Source of the DNA: Oligoflexaceae bacterium
Lineage (GTDB): Bacteria; Bdellovibrionota_B; Oligoflexia; Oligoflexales; Oligoflexaceae
Length of the DNA stretch: 5,986 nucleotides
Direction of reading: 5' to 3'
Assembly: GCA_947474445.1 (NCBI GenBank)
Contig: CANJJY010000290.1
Coordinates: 1-5,986, forward strand
The notes under the pieces were generated by a model. The model ran no database searches, was not told where the DNA came from, and saw nothing but the letters and a program-made list of their open reading frames with translations. Within the stretch, counting starts at the first letter, position 1; the number at the start of each line of letters is the position of its first letter. Made by a program: the position numbers and the translations under genes. Positions 5,976 to 5,986 of this stretch are shown here, piece after piece.

Positions 5976-5986
5976 GTTGAGATTCC

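Overview
The window holds seven putative genes, all on the + strand, in two tight clusters separated by one 200-bp gap at 2611-2810. The products are mostly predicted exported proteins, including three candidate lipoproteins. Together with strong purine-rich ribosome binding sites and moderate GC, this suggests a Gram-negative bacterium of the Bdellovibrionota/Oligoflexia or Myxococcota kind, with Planctomycetota less likely. That is an inference from gene content; no rRNA or other marker gene is present. I see no tRNA, rRNA, CRISPR array, IS element or phage gene.

Cluster 1 (before 1 to 2610): a 5'-truncated cytochrome-like protein with one CxxCH haem motif and a tail resembling the DUF1588/DUF1585 modules of Planctomycete-type cytochromes; a 236-residue exported protein, probably a lipoprotein, whose C-terminus resembles the DUF1595/DUF1592 part of the same system; and a Tat-signal DUF1501-family protein. 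Gaps are 16 and 12 bp, each carrying a ribosome binding site, so this looks like one operon. In other bacteria, DUF1501 or DUF1552 proteins are encoded next to such haem proteins and are presumed to act together in the periplasm. Substrate and function are unknown.

The gap (2611-2810) contains a short hairpin just after the DUF1501 stop, an AT-only inverted repeat near its centre, and a strong ribosome binding site at its end. It probably holds the end of the first transcript and the promoter of the second, but neither is demonstrated.

Cluster 2 (2811-5975): a lipoprotein with a carboxypeptidase-regulatory-like beta domain, a small basic ORF, a cytoplasmic TPR-like helical protein that overlaps it in the -1 frame, and a second predicted lipoprotein that begins on the base after the TPR gene's stop. 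The spacing implies one translationally coupled operon. None of these is recognised as a named gene. A set of two surface lipoproteins around one helical adaptor-like protein suggests an envelope function, but this is a weak inference.

The points most worth a second look are the apparent splitting of a Planctomycete-type cytochrome into separate genes, the divergent DUF1501 active-site region, and the phase of the overlap at 3778-3990, where two identical A-rich heptamers sit where a -1 frameshift would join two reading frames.
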